Position numbers and translations under genes: made by a program. The notes below the pieces were generated by a model. It was not told the DNA's origin. It ran no database searches and saw only the letters and a list, made by a program, of their open reading frames with translations. A DNA stretch of 64,000 bases from Pedobacter psychrodurus (GTDB lineage: Bacteria > Bacteroidota > Bacteroidia > Sphingobacteriales > Sphingobacteriaceae), in assembly GCF_004331735.1 (NCBI RefSeq), contig NZ_SJSO01000005.1:310001-374000 (forward strand), written 5' to 3'. Of this stretch, positions 43,428-54,800 are shown in pieces; positions within the stretch are counted from its first letter, which is position 1; each line of letters begins with the position of its first letter.

Positions 43428-45179
43428 TTAAGCTTCAACAACTCTTTCGCCAATTTGTTGGCGCCACATGGCTTGGTATAAGCCGTTTTGTGCAATTAAT
43501 TCTTCATGTCTTCCTTCTTCAATGATGTTGCCTTTCTCCAGAACATAAATTTTATCAGCGTGTTTTATGGTCGATAAACGGTGTGCAATCAAAATGGTAA
43601 TGTGATCGGTTAAATCTGAAACCGAACGGATGGTTTTGGTTATTTCTTCCTCTGTAATCGAATCTAGCGACGATGTCGCTTCATCAAAAACCAAAATATC
43701 TGGCTGACGGAGCAATGCTCTTGCAATTGATAATCGTTGTTTCTCGCCACCAGAAACCTTAACCCCACCTTCGCCAATTAACGAATCTAAGCCTTTATCG
43801 GCACGGGCCAAAAGCGTTTGACAGGCTGCCTGGTTTAAAACCTTATAACATTCTTCATCAGTTGCATTAGGGTTAACAAACAACAGGTTTTCTCTTATTG
43901 TACCCGAGAATAACTGTGTGTCTTGCGTTACGAAACCGATTTTCTCGCGTAAGGCATCAAGATCGATATCGTTACTTGGAATACCATTGTATAAAATCTC
44001 ACCATCTTTTGCAGGATATAAACCCACCAATAGTTTCACCAGTGTGCTTTTTCCAGAACCCGAGGGACCAACAAAAGCAATGGTTTGCCCGTGATGGGTT
44101 TTAAACGAAATATTATCTAAAGCATTTCTATTGGCTGTTAGGTGTTTGAAACCCACATTGCTAAAGGTTAAATCCTTAATTTTTGCTATAGAAGTTGGAT
44201 TCTCAGGTTTTTTGTCAATCGGTGTACTTAAAATCTTTTTAAAGTTACCTAACGAAACTTCTGCTTCACGCCAGGTTAAAATTACATTGCCAAGCTCTTG
44301 TAGTGGTCCGAAAAGGAAGAATGAGTAAAAAAGGAATGAGAAATACTGTCCGGCAGTAATTGAATTATCGAAAATAAGCAACAGTAAAACTAACACCATT
44401 GTGCTGCGCACCAGGTTTACTGTAGTGCCCTGAACGAAACTCATACTGCGCACATATTTCACTTTTTTAAGTTCTAAGCCCAGAATTTTGTAAGTGGTTT
44501 TGTTCAATCTTTCAATTTCCTGATCGGCCAGACCTAAACTCTTAACCAGTTCGATGTTTCTTAACGATTCGGTTGTAGAGCCAGCCAAAGCAGTAGTTTC
44601 GCCAACGATAGAGCGTTGGATGGTTTTGATTTTGCGACTTAAAAACCAGCTTACGAAACTGATGATCGGAATAGCCGAAAAATAAACTAAGGTAACTTTG
44701 TAGCTTACCGAAACCGAATACACGATAACGAAGATCATTCCGATTAAACTTACAAAAAGGATGCTGATAAAGGCGGTGATAAATTTCTCCGAATCTAAAC
44801 GTACTTTTTGTAAAATACCCAGGGTTTCTCCGCTACGTTGATCTTCGAAAACCTGATAAGGCAATTTTAAAGAATGTTGTAAACCATCTGCATACATTTT
44901 TGCACCAACTTTTTGAACAATCACACTGGTGAAATAATCCTGAAAGTTTTTAGCGATACGCGAAACCATGGCTGCCCCAATAGCCAAGCCGATTAAACCC
45001 AGCGAACCCCAAAGGTATTGGGCATAGGTAAGCGTATCTTTTTTATTGATAAAGCGGTCTAAAATGCGACCGGTGATGTATGGATCTAAAAGTGAAAAAC
45101 CAATATTTATACCTGCCAGCAAAAGCGCCAAAGCCACAATCCACTTGTGGTGTTTCAGGTAGTTAAGTAATAATCCCAT
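43428..45179 (-). CDS. ABC exporter, fused membrane and ATPase domains
   Basis: 583 residues. Six membrane helices (about 15-310), ABC_membrane motif YFTSVIVQKVGAKMYADGL, then the ATPase: Walker A GPSGSGKST, Q-loop FVTQDTQLF, signature VSGGEKQR, Walker B ILVFDEATSSLD, H-loop AHRLST. Resembles multidrug/lipid exporters of the MsbA/LmrA type. Not in an obvious pathway operon; followed by the PLDc_N gene. Confidence 0.93.
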   Translation of the reverse strand: MGLLLNYLKHHKWIVALALLLAGINIGFSLLDPYITGRILDRFINKKDTLTYAQYLWGSLGLIGLAIGAAMVSRIAKNFQDYFTSVIVQKVGAKMYADGLQHSLKLPYQVFEDQRSGETLGILQKVRLDSEKFITAFISILFVSLIGMIFVIVYSVSVSYKVTLVYFSAIPIISFVSWFLSRKIKTIQRSIVGETTALAGSTTESLRNIELVKSLGLADQEIERLNKTTYKILGLELKKVKYVRSMSFVQGTTVNLVRSTMVLVLLLLIFDNSITAGQYFSFLFYSFFLFGPLQELGNVILTWREAEVSLGNFKKILSTPIDKKPENPTSIAKIKDLTFSNVGFKHLTANRNALDNISFKTHHGQTIAFVGPSGSGKSTLVKLLVGLYPAKDGEILYNGIPSNDIDLDALREKIGFVTQDTQLFSGTIRENLLFVNPNATDEECYKVLNQAACQTLLARADKGLDSLIGEGGVKVSGGEKQRLSIARALLRQPDILVFDEATSSLDSITEEEITKTIRSVSDLTDHITILIAHRLSTIKHADKIYVLEKGNIIEEGRHEELIAQNGLYQAMWRQQIGERVVEA

Positions 45180-45207
45180 TAAGTTTTGTTGTTTATTAAT
45201 GCAAACA

Positions 45208-45248
45208 TAAAAAAAGGGAACGGATTAAAATCCATTCCCCTTTTTTAT
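45208..45248 (-). terminator. Terminator after the Oar-like receptor gene
   Basis: On the minus strand, GGGAATGGAT pairs with ATCCGTTCCC (one G-U pair) around a four-base loop, then a long T run. Lies between the receptor stop (45281) and the ABC gene start (45179). Confidence 0.8.
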
Positions 45249-45280
45249 GACTTTAAGCTAAGAAAATAGCTAAACCTTGT

Positions 45281-48200
45281 TTAAAATCCGTAACGTAAAC
45301 CAATCTGTATCTGCCAAGGATTACCCGATGGCGTAACAATGCCGGCATTGTTTACATTGTAGTTGAACTTTTGATTTGTGGCATCGAAAGCTGGATTTTG
45401 TAAGGCATATAAGGCTTGCGAACCCAATGTCTCATTTACACCCCATGTTTTCTTAATCATATTGCCAACATTAAATGCATCAAGAGAAAGTTCAAATGCA
45501 TGTATTTTGTTCAATCTTAATTTTTTGGTGATCCTCACATCAACAATACCATAAAAGCCATTAATACCGCCATTTCGTTGTGCAATCTGACCTGAATATT
45601 TGTTGATATAATCTTTCAAACTTTGACTGGCAAGTGGATTATCCAAAATAGCCTGTAAACCGTTGCGAACGTTTGTTGCAACACTCGGGTTGTTTCTGTC
45701 GAAAATGAAAGCCAGATCATTTGTACCAACAAAATCGCCATTGATATTTGCGCCCGATAATAAGCTGTAACGTGTACCACCTATACCTGAATAACGGATA
45801 CCGATGTTAAAGCCGTAAAGGCTAGGGGATGTACCATAAAAAACAACCTTATTTCTAAACTGATTGTCAGAATAGGTCATATTGCTTAAGTTACGTGGAT
45901 CGTCTTTAACTGGTAAAGATAAGGTAGAGGTATTGGCTACGTTTCCGTTAAAAGAGGTATTGTCTTTTGTATCGTTATAAGTATAACTCACCGTAATCTC
46001 GCCATCCTTAAAATACTGCCATGTTGCATCGGCTACTACGGCAAACTGGTTTACCTTACCGTTGCTATTCATTTCTAACACACGGCCTACTTTGTTGCTT
46101 ATACGGCCCTGTTGCCAGTCTGCTGCACCATTAGATGCGGGAATACTTGCTGCAGGTACATAAACACCGCGGTTATCCTCGTTGGCTAATCTAAAATAAG
46201 GATTGGCAACCATATTCCTGTCAACATAAACATAGTTGTTTCTTCCCAAAGTTGCGAAACCAGCAATTCCAACACGTAATGTAGGCGTGAAAAAGTGGCT
46301 ATACGATAAATTCGACTTGTATACTACAGGTACTTTTGCGTTTTCTGCATAGGTATTGATCGTAGCAATTTGATATTGGCTTAAAGTGGGTGTAGTAGAC
46401 GGATCGTTTCTGTAGCTGGTTAAATAAGCAGATGGTACGCCTAAACGTGTATCAACTGTCCCAAAATGTTTACCATCAAAAGTTAAGTTATTAATGGTAA
46501 CATAATTATTAATGTCTGATGCAAAGATACCAGCGCCAAAACGAATGAAATCTGTTCTTTGTTCATTAACATCCCAGGTAAATTGTACACGAGGCTGGAT
46601 TACGAATGACTTTAATTTGTTATCGGTACGAACACCAACTTCATCCAACACCAATTGGTTCAAAGGAGAAGAAGGATAATGTGCGTAATCTAAACGGATG
46701 CCTGCGGTAAGGTCTAAACCTTGTGCTAGTCTAGTTTGCATCTGTGCATAAATACCTGCATTGATAATATTCGATTGAACACTTGGATCGGCCATTAGCG
46801 GCACCTCTCTGAAGTAGCGATAAGCTGTTCCGTTTTCGTAATTATCAAAGTTAGGTACTTTGGTAATAACTACCGGTGTTACACCAGGCGCACTGGTAAT
46901 TACATCTTTTGTTCCGGCTTGAACGTGGAAACGGCCATTCACCTCACTACCATACAATGATTTGGCGTGTGTGTACATAAAATCGATCCCGAAAGTATAT
47001 TTAATCTTGTCGGTATTATAATAAAGGTTATCTACAAACTGTAATACATTATTGGTAAAGCCTTCTTGTGCAAAGCGGTGACCACCCATTTCGATATTGG
47101 TTGCTCTATTTGTACCGTTTATTACCGAGGTTACACCCTCAACAATTACACGTGGGATATTCGATGCCGGTAACTGATCGCCAGGAGAACTTTTTTGGTA
47201 GGTATATAAATGTTGTACTTTTAACTCGTTTGTTAATTTTGAGCTTATTGAGGTACGTAAGGTAGCTAATAGACTGTTGTCGACATTTTTGTCGTTACCA
47301 GTCGATTCGTATAGGTTAATTGCAGTATTGTCTTCCAGTCCGAGTTTGTTACGGTCATTAGTATAATTATCCCTGATGGTTAATAGGTTTTTCTCATCAA
47401 TCTGCCAGTCTAAACGTAGAAAGCCTGCATCCGAACCTCTTTTTTTAGGGAAAGAACCAAATTGCGGAGAGTTTGCCACGCCATATTTTGAGCGCGCCAC
47501 ACCTACAAAATAATCTAAAGTAGATTGGTTAATGTTGTAACGTAGTTCATCAGCCGAAGATTGAACATCAGCAATGAGTAACGGACGGGCATCTTTTTGA
47601 TGATCCCATACTACAAAGAAGTGTAATTTGTCTTTAATAATTGGACCACCCAGCGAGAATCCATATTGATAAGTTGAAAAATCGATATCGCGTTTATTTC
47701 CTCTGATATCGTAACCGCTAGATAACCAGTCGGCACGACCATAACCAAAAGCACTACCGCTGAAGGTATTGGTTCCTTGTTTGGTTACTGCACTTACGGT
47801 ACCTCCGCCACTGCGACCGTTGATCACATCGTACTGGTTCGTAACTACCTTAAACTCGCGTACCGCTTCGATCGAGATAGAATAGGGTGCACCACTGCGA
47901 CTTGTAGTTGAGCCAGCTGAAGTAGGATTTTTGGCATTCATACCATCAATGGTGTAATTGGTTGATGAACCTAACTGACCAGATATATTTCCACCCCTGC
48001 TCAATGGAGATAAATCCATTAAGGTGGTAAAATTACGTCCGTTAACAGGGAGTTGAGTAATTGCCCTGGCCGAAATAGCTGTTGCAGCACCAATGTTTTC
48101 GATCTTGTTTTTTAAACCAGATGCTACTACCTGCACAGCTTCTAAATTTTGTGAAGCTTCCTGCATATTAATGGCAACTTTTATAGCATCGCCTTGGTTT

Positions 48201-48493
48201 AGCATATAGCCGGTTCTATTTTGCTCTCCATAGCCTACATAAACGGCTTTTACCGTGTAAGGGCCACCTAAAGGAAGCTCCTTAAAGGTATACTCACCCT
48301 GAGAATTTGTTGAAGTTTTGGTGGTAAAACCAGTAGAACTGTTTCTGATCTGCACCGAAACTCCAGGTATGGGTTTCTTTTGTTCATCCGTTATAATGCC
48401 GGAGATTGATGCCTGGGTTGTTTGTGCAAATGCCCGGTTCTGGACAAAGCATAACAACAGCAACACTGCAATAAGTAAATTTTTCATCATCAT
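45281..48493 (-). CDS. TonB-dependent receptor, Oar-like
   Basis: 1070 residues. Signal peptide (KNLLIAVLLLLCFVQNRAFA), a carboxypeptidase-regulatory-like domain (ISGIITDEQKKPIPGVSVQI), a plug (GRNFTTLMDLSPLSRGG, NYTIDGMNAKNPTSAG, VISAVTK-like VSAVTKQGTNTFSG) and a long beta barrel ending in WQIQIGLRYGF. This resembles Oar-type outer membrane receptors rather than the SusC group; no SusD partner. Ligand unknown. Three consecutive Met codons start it; the ATG at 48493 is used. Divergent from the lipoprotein at 48826. Confidence 0.94.
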   Translation of the reverse strand: MMMKNLLIAVLLLLCFVQNRAFAQTTQASISGIITDEQKKPIPGVSVQIRNSSTGFTTKTSTNSQGEYTFKELPLGGPYTVKAVYVGYGEQNRTGYMLNQGDAIKVAINMQEASQNLEAVQVVASGLKNKIENIGAATAISARAITQLPVNGRNFTTLMDLSPLSRGGNISGQLGSSTNYTIDGMNAKNPTSAGSTTSRSGAPYSISIEAVREFKVVTNQYDVINGRSGGGTVSAVTKQGTNTFSGSAFGYGRADWLSSGYDIRGNKRDIDFSTYQYGFSLGGPIIKDKLHFFVVWDHQKDARPLLIADVQSSADELRYNINQSTLDYFVGVARSKYGVANSPQFGSFPKKRGSDAGFLRLDWQIDEKNLLTIRDNYTNDRNKLGLEDNTAINLYESTGNDKNVDNSLLATLRTSISSKLTNELKVQHLYTYQKSSPGDQLPASNIPRVIVEGVTSVINGTNRATNIEMGGHRFAQEGFTNNVLQFVDNLYYNTDKIKYTFGIDFMYTHAKSLYGSEVNGRFHVQAGTKDVITSAPGVTPVVITKVPNFDNYENGTAYRYFREVPLMADPSVQSNIINAGIYAQMQTRLAQGLDLTAGIRLDYAHYPSSPLNQLVLDEVGVRTDNKLKSFVIQPRVQFTWDVNEQRTDFIRFGAGIFASDINNYVTINNLTFDGKHFGTVDTRLGVPSAYLTSYRNDPSTTPTLSQYQIATINTYAENAKVPVVYKSNLSYSHFFTPTLRVGIAGFATLGRNNYVYVDRNMVANPYFRLANEDNRGVYVPAASIPASNGAADWQQGRISNKVGRVLEMNSNGKVNQFAVVADATWQYFKDGEITVSYTYNDTKDNTSFNGNVANTSTLSLPVKDDPRNLSNMTYSDNQFRNKVVFYGTSPSLYGFNIGIRYSGIGGTRYSLLSGANINGDFVGTNDLAFIFDRNNPSVATNVRNGLQAILDNPLASQSLKDYINKYSGQIAQRNGGINGFYGIVDVRITKKLRLNKIHAFELSLDAFNVGNMIKKTWGVNETLGSQALYALQNPAFDATNQKFNYNVNNAGIVTPSGNPWQIQIGLRYGF

Positions 48494-48825
48494 TTGTTTT
48501 TTTAGCGGTTATGAAGCTTGCGGAGCGTATTATCTTTTGCTGCTCAAGCATGTTTCATCATGATTAGTTTTCTGATTTTTTATGATGGCAAAGATGTTAA
48601 TGTAGTGTTAAGTTGAATTAGATTTTATATTATGAAATGGTTTACAAATTTGGTCAATGTTAAGAAATAGCATCAGCGGTATTTGGATAGTTTGTCTGTG
48701 TGTTTTTCCAGATTTTATAGTTGTCTCTTGGTGTACTAAATTTGTGTATAAGTTTTACATTAAAGTAATTTTAATATTACGTATGCTTAATTTTAAATCT
48801 GTCTTTTTATGAAAAAAAATCAGAT
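48494..48825. promoter_or_regulatory. 332-base divergent spacer with a -7 box for the lipoprotein gene
   Basis: TAAATTTG at 48737-48744 is an exact -7 match, with TTTA 19 bases upstream as a weak -33, giving a leader of about 75 bases for the gene at 48826. No clear promoter was found for the receptor on the minus strand. No ORF or repeat. Confidence 0.4.
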
Positions 48826-50268
48826 ATGAAAAAAATTAGCACTCTATTAGTCCTATTGGTACTAATTGTCTCATCTTGTAAGAAAGAGCCGCAGATTTCA
48901 AAGGAAACAGAGCTGTTTTCGAGATCTAATTCCAAGTTAACCAGTTCACGTCCATTAAATCCCGGTGATCCAAATTTAGATGCAACCTGGGACTGGACCC
49001 AGCACAGTTGGACTGCTTATTTTAACAATGCCAATGGGTCTGTTGGTAGTGTTACTACTTTGAATCCTTTTATTGATGGCGCTCAAAAAGTTTATGGCAA
49101 TGTTGATGTTTCAAAAGCAGATATGTATCCTGCCAATGGGTGGATGCTGGTATCGCGCGATTTTGGAACGCCAACAGAAGCCAATGCCTATCCGTTTTTA
49201 TTACTTTATAATAAACATAGGGGCATTTTGAGGGTATGTGTATTGAGGACTTACGATGTTCAATCATCTTATCAACAAATCACACTTGGTTACGCTACAA
49301 ATACAACGTATCCAAAATTCTTTTTATACAGTAGTACAAAGCCTCCTTATGCATGGACTGTTGAATATCCGGCTAATCCGGTTAACACTCAAAGCAGCGA
49401 CTACAAGCAAACTGCAGTTACTTTTGCAGGAGTGCAACAATGGATGATTGCAGATTTTGATGTCAATGGATATAGTGCAACTTTTGATGAAAATACCTCA
49501 TTCAATATTAGTGTTTCTGAAGTAACACAATCTGATGTTGTTTTAAATGGAAATATACAATTAGATGGTACTGCTCAACCACAAGCAGCTGGTAGCCCTA
49601 GCGCATTAGGTATAATTAAAAATGCAGAAAGCTTTTATGCTAAAACTGCAGAAGGTGTTGCAAAGGTTTTAAAAATACCTGAGACAGATGCTGCTGGTAG
49701 GATTGCAGGTGGTGGCACGCTATTTTTAAAGAGTATATTGGGATTAATAACAGGTTTTTCGGGAGGGGAATCGGCAGTGCCCTATAATATTAAACTGAAA
49801 GGAACAATCAACCAAACCGGATCGATTAAGTTAACATCGCCAAAAACATCTTTTAGTGTGTATTTAAAACCATTAACAGGTAGTGTAGCCTACCGTGCTG
49901 TACAAAATATTCCTTGGGGAGTTTTTTATCTGGAAACTTCAAATGCGGTTGTTGAGGATGTTACTCATTACACTTGGGTAACGGATGAATATGGTTATCC
50001 AGGAGAGGTTTATGATGGCTTTAGTAGGTCAGTAAAATTCAATCCAAATTTCTTTGCTAATTCGCTAGTGATTAACCCGGCGATTGCTAATGATGTAGCA
50101 AGTGTAGAAGCATGGGGTGCCAATACAGGGGTTGACTTTGTTCCAGTATCGGTATTTGACCAAACTGAAAGGTGGATATGGGCTGCTAAAAATGAATATC
50201 CATTACAACTTGGAGTAAAAATTACATTTAATAATGGAAATATTGTTTATAAGCTTTTTTCATTTTAA
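48826..50268 (+). CDS. Large lipoprotein of unknown function
   Basis: 480 residues. Lipobox VSSC after a hydrophobic N-terminus, then KKEPQIS. The mature protein is aromatic- and Asn-rich (DATWDWTQHSWTAYF, WTVEYPANPVN) with alternating strand-like patterns, a central Ala/Gly-rich helical stretch (LGIIKNAESFYAKTAEGVAK) and a C-terminal beta region. I recognise no domain. Likely surface or periplasmic. Divergent from the receptor and followed by a terminator, so single-gene. Confidence 0.75.
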   Translation: MKKISTLLVLLVLIVSSCKKEPQISKETELFSRSNSKLTSSRPLNPGDPNLDATWDWTQHSWTAYFNNANGSVGSVTTLNPFIDGAQKVYGNVDVSKADMYPANGWMLVSRDFGTPTEANAYPFLLLYNKHRGILRVCVLRTYDVQSSYQQITLGYATNTTYPKFFLYSSTKPPYAWTVEYPANPVNTQSSDYKQTAVTFAGVQQWMIADFDVNGYSATFDENTSFNISVSEVTQSDVVLNGNIQLDGTAQPQAAGSPSALGIIKNAESFYAKTAEGVAKVLKIPETDAAGRIAGGGTLFLKSILGLITGFSGGESAVPYNIKLKGTINQTGSIKLTSPKTSFSVYLKPLTGSVAYRAVQNIPWGVFYLETSNAVVEDVTHYTWVTDEYGYPGEVYDGFSRSVKFNPNFFANSLVINPAIANDVASVEAWGANTGVDFVPVSVFDQTERWIWAAKNEYPLQLGVKITFNNGNIVYKLFSF

Positions 50269-50333
50269 TTCTGACAACGTTAGTTATAAAATGGATTCAC
50301 CTCTTATTTTATAATTCTCCAGTTACCCTAAAC

Positions 50334-50365
50334 AAACGGCCAATAAATTAATATTGGCCGTTTTT
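50334..50365 (+). terminator. Terminator after the lipoprotein gene
   Basis: Twelve-bp perfect stem AAACGGCCAATA/TATTGGCCGTTT, loop AATTAA, then T run. It could also act in the opposite direction for the convergent amidohydrolase gene. Confidence 0.85.
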
Positions 50366-50418
50366 ATGATTTAGAATTTTAACAGTTAACCGCTTTAACA
50401 ATTAACCAGTTAACCTTT

Positions 50419-51729
50419 TTATTTCTTCTCAGCAGTATATTTATCACTGAACTTTTTATCCAACTGTTTGTGTAAATTATCCAGGTTAATGTCTCTCCCC
50501 TGAATAAAAGCCTGCTCCACTTTGTTGGTGCGCATATCCAAAGCATCACCAGCTGAAATAAAGAAAGTAGCATCTTTACCAGTCTCGATACTGCCGGTAG
50601 TTTTATCAACGCCCATAGCTTTAGCCGCATTTAAGGTAATGGTTGATAATGCTTTCTCTTTATCTAAACCCCAGGCGGTAACGGTGCCTGCCATAAAAGG
50701 CAGGTTGCGCTGTTGCCAGTAACCATCAATGCTCAATACCACATTTAAACCAGCGTTGGCCAATATTGCGGCATTTTTGTAAGGCATATTTACATCATCA
50801 TCATTGTTGTTCGGTAAAGCATGTGGCTGTTTCACCACCAAGGTAATATTGTTTTCTTTTAAGAAATCGATAATCAGATAGGCCTCATCTGCTCCAGTAA
50901 TTACCGGAGTGATGCCAAATTTCTTAGCGAAATTAACTGCTGCAACAATATCCTTCTGACTTTCGGCTGCGATGAACAACTTTTCGTTACCAGCGAATAC
51001 TTTTTTCATCGCTTCGAAACGGGTATTAATTACTTCTGGTTTGCCCATTTCTGAATAAGCTTTGGCCTCGGCAAAGAAAGAGGTTAGCTGTGCAATGGCC
51101 GCCTGTGTTCTTTCGGCTAAGCTTTCCGGCGATTGCTGTGGGCGACCAAAACCACCGAAGCCACCCCTGAAACGTGGTGTAACCGGCCAGGTCATGTGCA
51201 TGGCATCGTCGGTTTTAAGGGCTGCATCTTCCCAATTCCAGGCGTCAAGCTGAACAACGGATGAACTGCCAGAAACCGTACCACCTTGCGGCGTAGGCTG
51301 CGCCATTAATACTCCATTACTGCGTAATGTTGCCGGAACTTTCGAATCGGTATTGTAAGCCACGATTGAACGGATGTGTGAATTAAAATCACCGATTTCC
51401 TGAAAATCTAAAGTGGCTTTAACCGCTTCAATTTCTGTTAAACCTAAATTGGTTGTTGCGGCAATAAAGCCCGGGTAAATGTGTTTACCTGTAGCTACAA
51501 TGCGCATTACATCATCTTGTGGTACCTGCCCGTTGGTGGTAACCGAAATAATTTTTCCATTGCCAAAAAGGATAGTGCCATTTTCGATCACGGTACCATT
51601 ACCAACATGTACAGTTGCGCCTGTAATGGCGATGGTTTTGCTTTGCTTTTTAGCTGGCGAAATGTTTGCCTGCGCAAAACACATCAGGCTTGTTGCCGAT
51701 AAAGCCAGACTGAATAAATATGTTTTCAT
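50419..51729 (-). CDS. Secreted amidohydrolase-family protein lacking the HxH site
   Basis: 436 residues from the ATG at 51729, which begins a signal peptide (MKTYLFSLALSATSLMCFAQ); a Met at 51756 would precede it with nine extra residues. Composite amidohydrolase/imidazolonepropionase-like fold with GATVHVGNGTVIENGTILF and the C-terminal GSIETGKDATFFISAGDAL. At the usual DxHxH position the sequence is GFIAATTNLGL, without the metal-binding histidines. Follows the 1006-residue amidohydrolase gene by 79 bases on the same strand; the two may work together. Activity uncertain. Confidence 0.82.
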   Translation of the reverse strand: MKTYLFSLALSATSLMCFAQANISPAKKQSKTIAITGATVHVGNGTVIENGTILFGNGKIISVTTNGQVPQDDVMRIVATGKHIYPGFIAATTNLGLTEIEAVKATLDFQEIGDFNSHIRSIVAYNTDSKVPATLRSNGVLMAQPTPQGGTVSGSSSVVQLDAWNWEDAALKTDDAMHMTWPVTPRFRGGFGGFGRPQQSPESLAERTQAAIAQLTSFFAEAKAYSEMGKPEVINTRFEAMKKVFAGNEKLFIAAESQKDIVAAVNFAKKFGITPVITGADEAYLIIDFLKENNITLVVKQPHALPNNNDDDVNMPYKNAAILANAGLNVVLSIDGYWQQRNLPFMAGTVTAWGLDKEKALSTITLNAAKAMGVDKTTGSIETGKDATFFISAGDALDMRTNKVEQAFIQGRDINLDNLHKQLDKKFSDKYTAEKK

Positions 51730-51808
51730 AGCGTTTTTATTTTTTTTCAAATGCATTCAAGCTATCGTGAGCCTGTAAATCATTGTAATTGGATGGCTCA
51801 CGATGGTT

Positions 51809-54800
51809 TTAGTGTGCATGTTCCTTCTCGGTTAATTCTGCTGAATAGTTTTCTAAAGTTTCGCAATTGTACAGGCGTGGTGCATCGCCAGCTGGGCGTT
51901 GTGTACGGCTACCTTTACTTTTACTCTCTAACATTTTTTGGATCAGACGTGCTTTTTCTGCCTGCTGCGTTTTAATTACCTGTGCATCTTTTTCGATATC
52001 CCAGTATGCAATACCATCTACAAAAGTTTTCTCTGCCCTGGCATAAATAGAAAGTGGATTAGCTGTCCAGATCACCACGTCGGCATCTTTACCTGCTTTT
52101 AAACTGCCCACTTTATCATCAATGTGTAGCATTTTTGCAGGGTTTAGCGTTACAAACTTCAAGGCATCTTCTTCAGGAACGTTACCATATAACACTGATT
52201 TCCCCGCTTCCTGGTTTAAGTGACGTGCCATTTCTGCATCATCAGAGTTGAAAGCAGTTGTTACACCAACATTATGCATGATTTTTCCGTTATAAGGAAT
52301 CGCCTCGGCAACTTCGTTTTTATAAGCCCACCAATCGGAGAAGGTTGAACCAGCAATGCCATGCGCTTTCATTTTGTCGGCCACTTTGTAACCTTCTAAA
52401 ATGTGCGTAAAGGTGTTAATCTTGAATCCTAAGCTATCAGCTACATGAATTAGCATATTAATTTCACTCTGCACATAAGAGTGGCAGGTAATGAAACGTT
52501 TGTTGTTTAAAATCTCAACAATGGCATCTAATTCTAAATCTTTACGTACACTGTTACCTTTTACTGATAAAGCTTTTTCGTACTCTTTTGCACGTGTAAA
52601 TTCATCCACAAAGGTTTGTTCAACACCCATACGTGTAACCGGGAAACGGGCACCTGTACCGAAATTACTTTGTTTCACGTTTTCGCCCAGCGCAAATTTA
52701 ATGAAGCCGTCAGCGCCTGCAAATTTTAGTTCCTCTGGCGATTTGCCCCAGCGCAGTTTAATCAATTGCGACTGACCCCCGATTGGGTTGGCCGACCCGT
52801 GCAGGATTTGTGAAGTGGTTACACCACCGGCCAACTGGCGGTAAATATTTACATCTTCTGAGTTGATGATATCGGCAACACGTACTTCAGCAGAAACCGA
52901 TTGTGCACCTTCGTTAATACCGCCTGCACCTGCAATGTGCGAGTGCTCATCAATAATACCAGCGGTTACATGTTTACCAGTAGCATCGACCACTTTTGCG
53001 CCGCTTGCCGAAAGGTTTTTGCCAACCGCTTTAATTTTTCCGTTTTCTAAAAGTACATCGGCGTTTTGGAGGATTCCATCTTTTTCATTCGTCCAAACGG
53101 TACCGTTTTTAATTAAAACCGTTTCTTGTTTAGGGAGTTCAGTGCTTCCAAAGGCAGAGAAAGGGTAAATTACCGGGCCCATGGCCAATGTAGCTTTTGG
53201 TTCTTCCTTTTTAGGCGTTTCTTTAGCTGCTTCTTTATACGTTGCTGTAAACTTTCCTGTAGTACCATCAGCTAATGCCGATTCGCCTTTTAGGGTAATC
53301 GGATTTGCCGAAGTAATGTAGCCGCTTAAACGGACATCACCTTTAGGATTTTTCTTTAAATTAAAATTGATGCTTACCCAATCGCCATTTCTGGTAAAGG
53401 TTGCTGTGGTTTTTACGCTATCTATACCAATTCTTTCAATCGCTGCTGTCGATCCGCCGCCTGTGCCCGTAATTTTTAGGATCAAAGCACCAATACCATC
53501 TACATTTAAGTTATAAGTGCCACGTACATCGCTCACATCCATTTTATTTACAATGAAACGTTTACCCTGTACCCAGTTTTCGAAAATGATGTTTCCGTTC
53601 TTGAACAGGTTATCTGACGAGATTAAAAAGTTGGCTACTTTTCCTTTTTCTAAAGATCCTACTTTATCGCCAATGCCCAAAAGTGAGGCAGGGATTTCGG
53701 TAACCGATTGTAAAGCTTGTTTTTCGGTTAAGCCATTTTCTATCGCTGTGCGGATGTTTGCCCAAAAATCACGGCTGTTTTCTAAGCCAAATGCAGTTAG
53801 GGCAAATTTGATTCCTGCTTTTTCTAAACTTGCGGGGTTGGTTGGTGCCAGTTCCCAGCCTTTCATTTGCGATAAACTTACGTTTCTGGCTTCTGCAGGA
53901 TCTTCAACATCATAAGCTTTAGGAAAAGTTAAGGGGATAATCAAACTTGCACCTGTAGCCTTAACCTCATTTATGCGCTGGTATTCATCGCCAGTAGATT
54001 TAATGATGTATTTCTTGCCAAATTCTTTTCCGATTTTATCCGCACGGAGGATATTTTGCCATCCATCTACTTCAAATAGCTGTGGCATGGTCTGTTGCTT
54101 GCCAAATTCATCGAGCGAGATGTTGTATTCGTCTTTTTGTTTGCTGTACCATTGTGCATCGTAATAGGTTTGGCGCAATAAAGCAATCGAACCCATTAAC
54201 GAAGTAGGGTAATCGTTTGATGAAGTTCCTTTGTTAAACGAATAATTTGCTGCGGTTTGGTCCTTTAAAAATACACTGTTATCTGCGCCTTCGTTTAAGG
54301 TTACAGCGGCAGAAACACCACGCGCTATACCATCGCGGTTAATTACGTTTACGCTACCAAAGCCTACCTTACGCAGTTCATCCGCTTTTTTGCTGTCGGT
54401 AGAAAAAATACTTTTTACATAAGTTTCTGGCCTGATTGATTCATTCCAGCCATAAGCACCTTTTTTTGTCGATACAAAAATAGATTGACGCTGAGCTCCG
54501 AAACCACGCTGTTGTACGGGTGCTTCGCTAAGGCCATAACTGGTAAAGGCATCAATTAAGGATGGATAAACAAATTTTCCTTTAAGATCGATTACAACAT
54601 AGCCTTTAGGTACGGCTAAACCAGTTCCAACACCTTGTATGATTTGTCCTTTGATTAAAAACGTGGCATTTGTAAGGGTTTGGTTGGCATTAACTACTAT
54701 AGTTGCATTAGTAAAAGCAAACATTCCTGGCCTGGTATCAAAAGAACCGTTAACAGGAAAGGAGGTTTGCTGTGCAAACAGAAATGTAGTAGAAAATACC

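Noticed and set aside
53517..53915. 132-codon plus-strand ORF inside the amidohydrolase gene
   Set aside because: Antisense to a well-supported long gene; no independent evidence.
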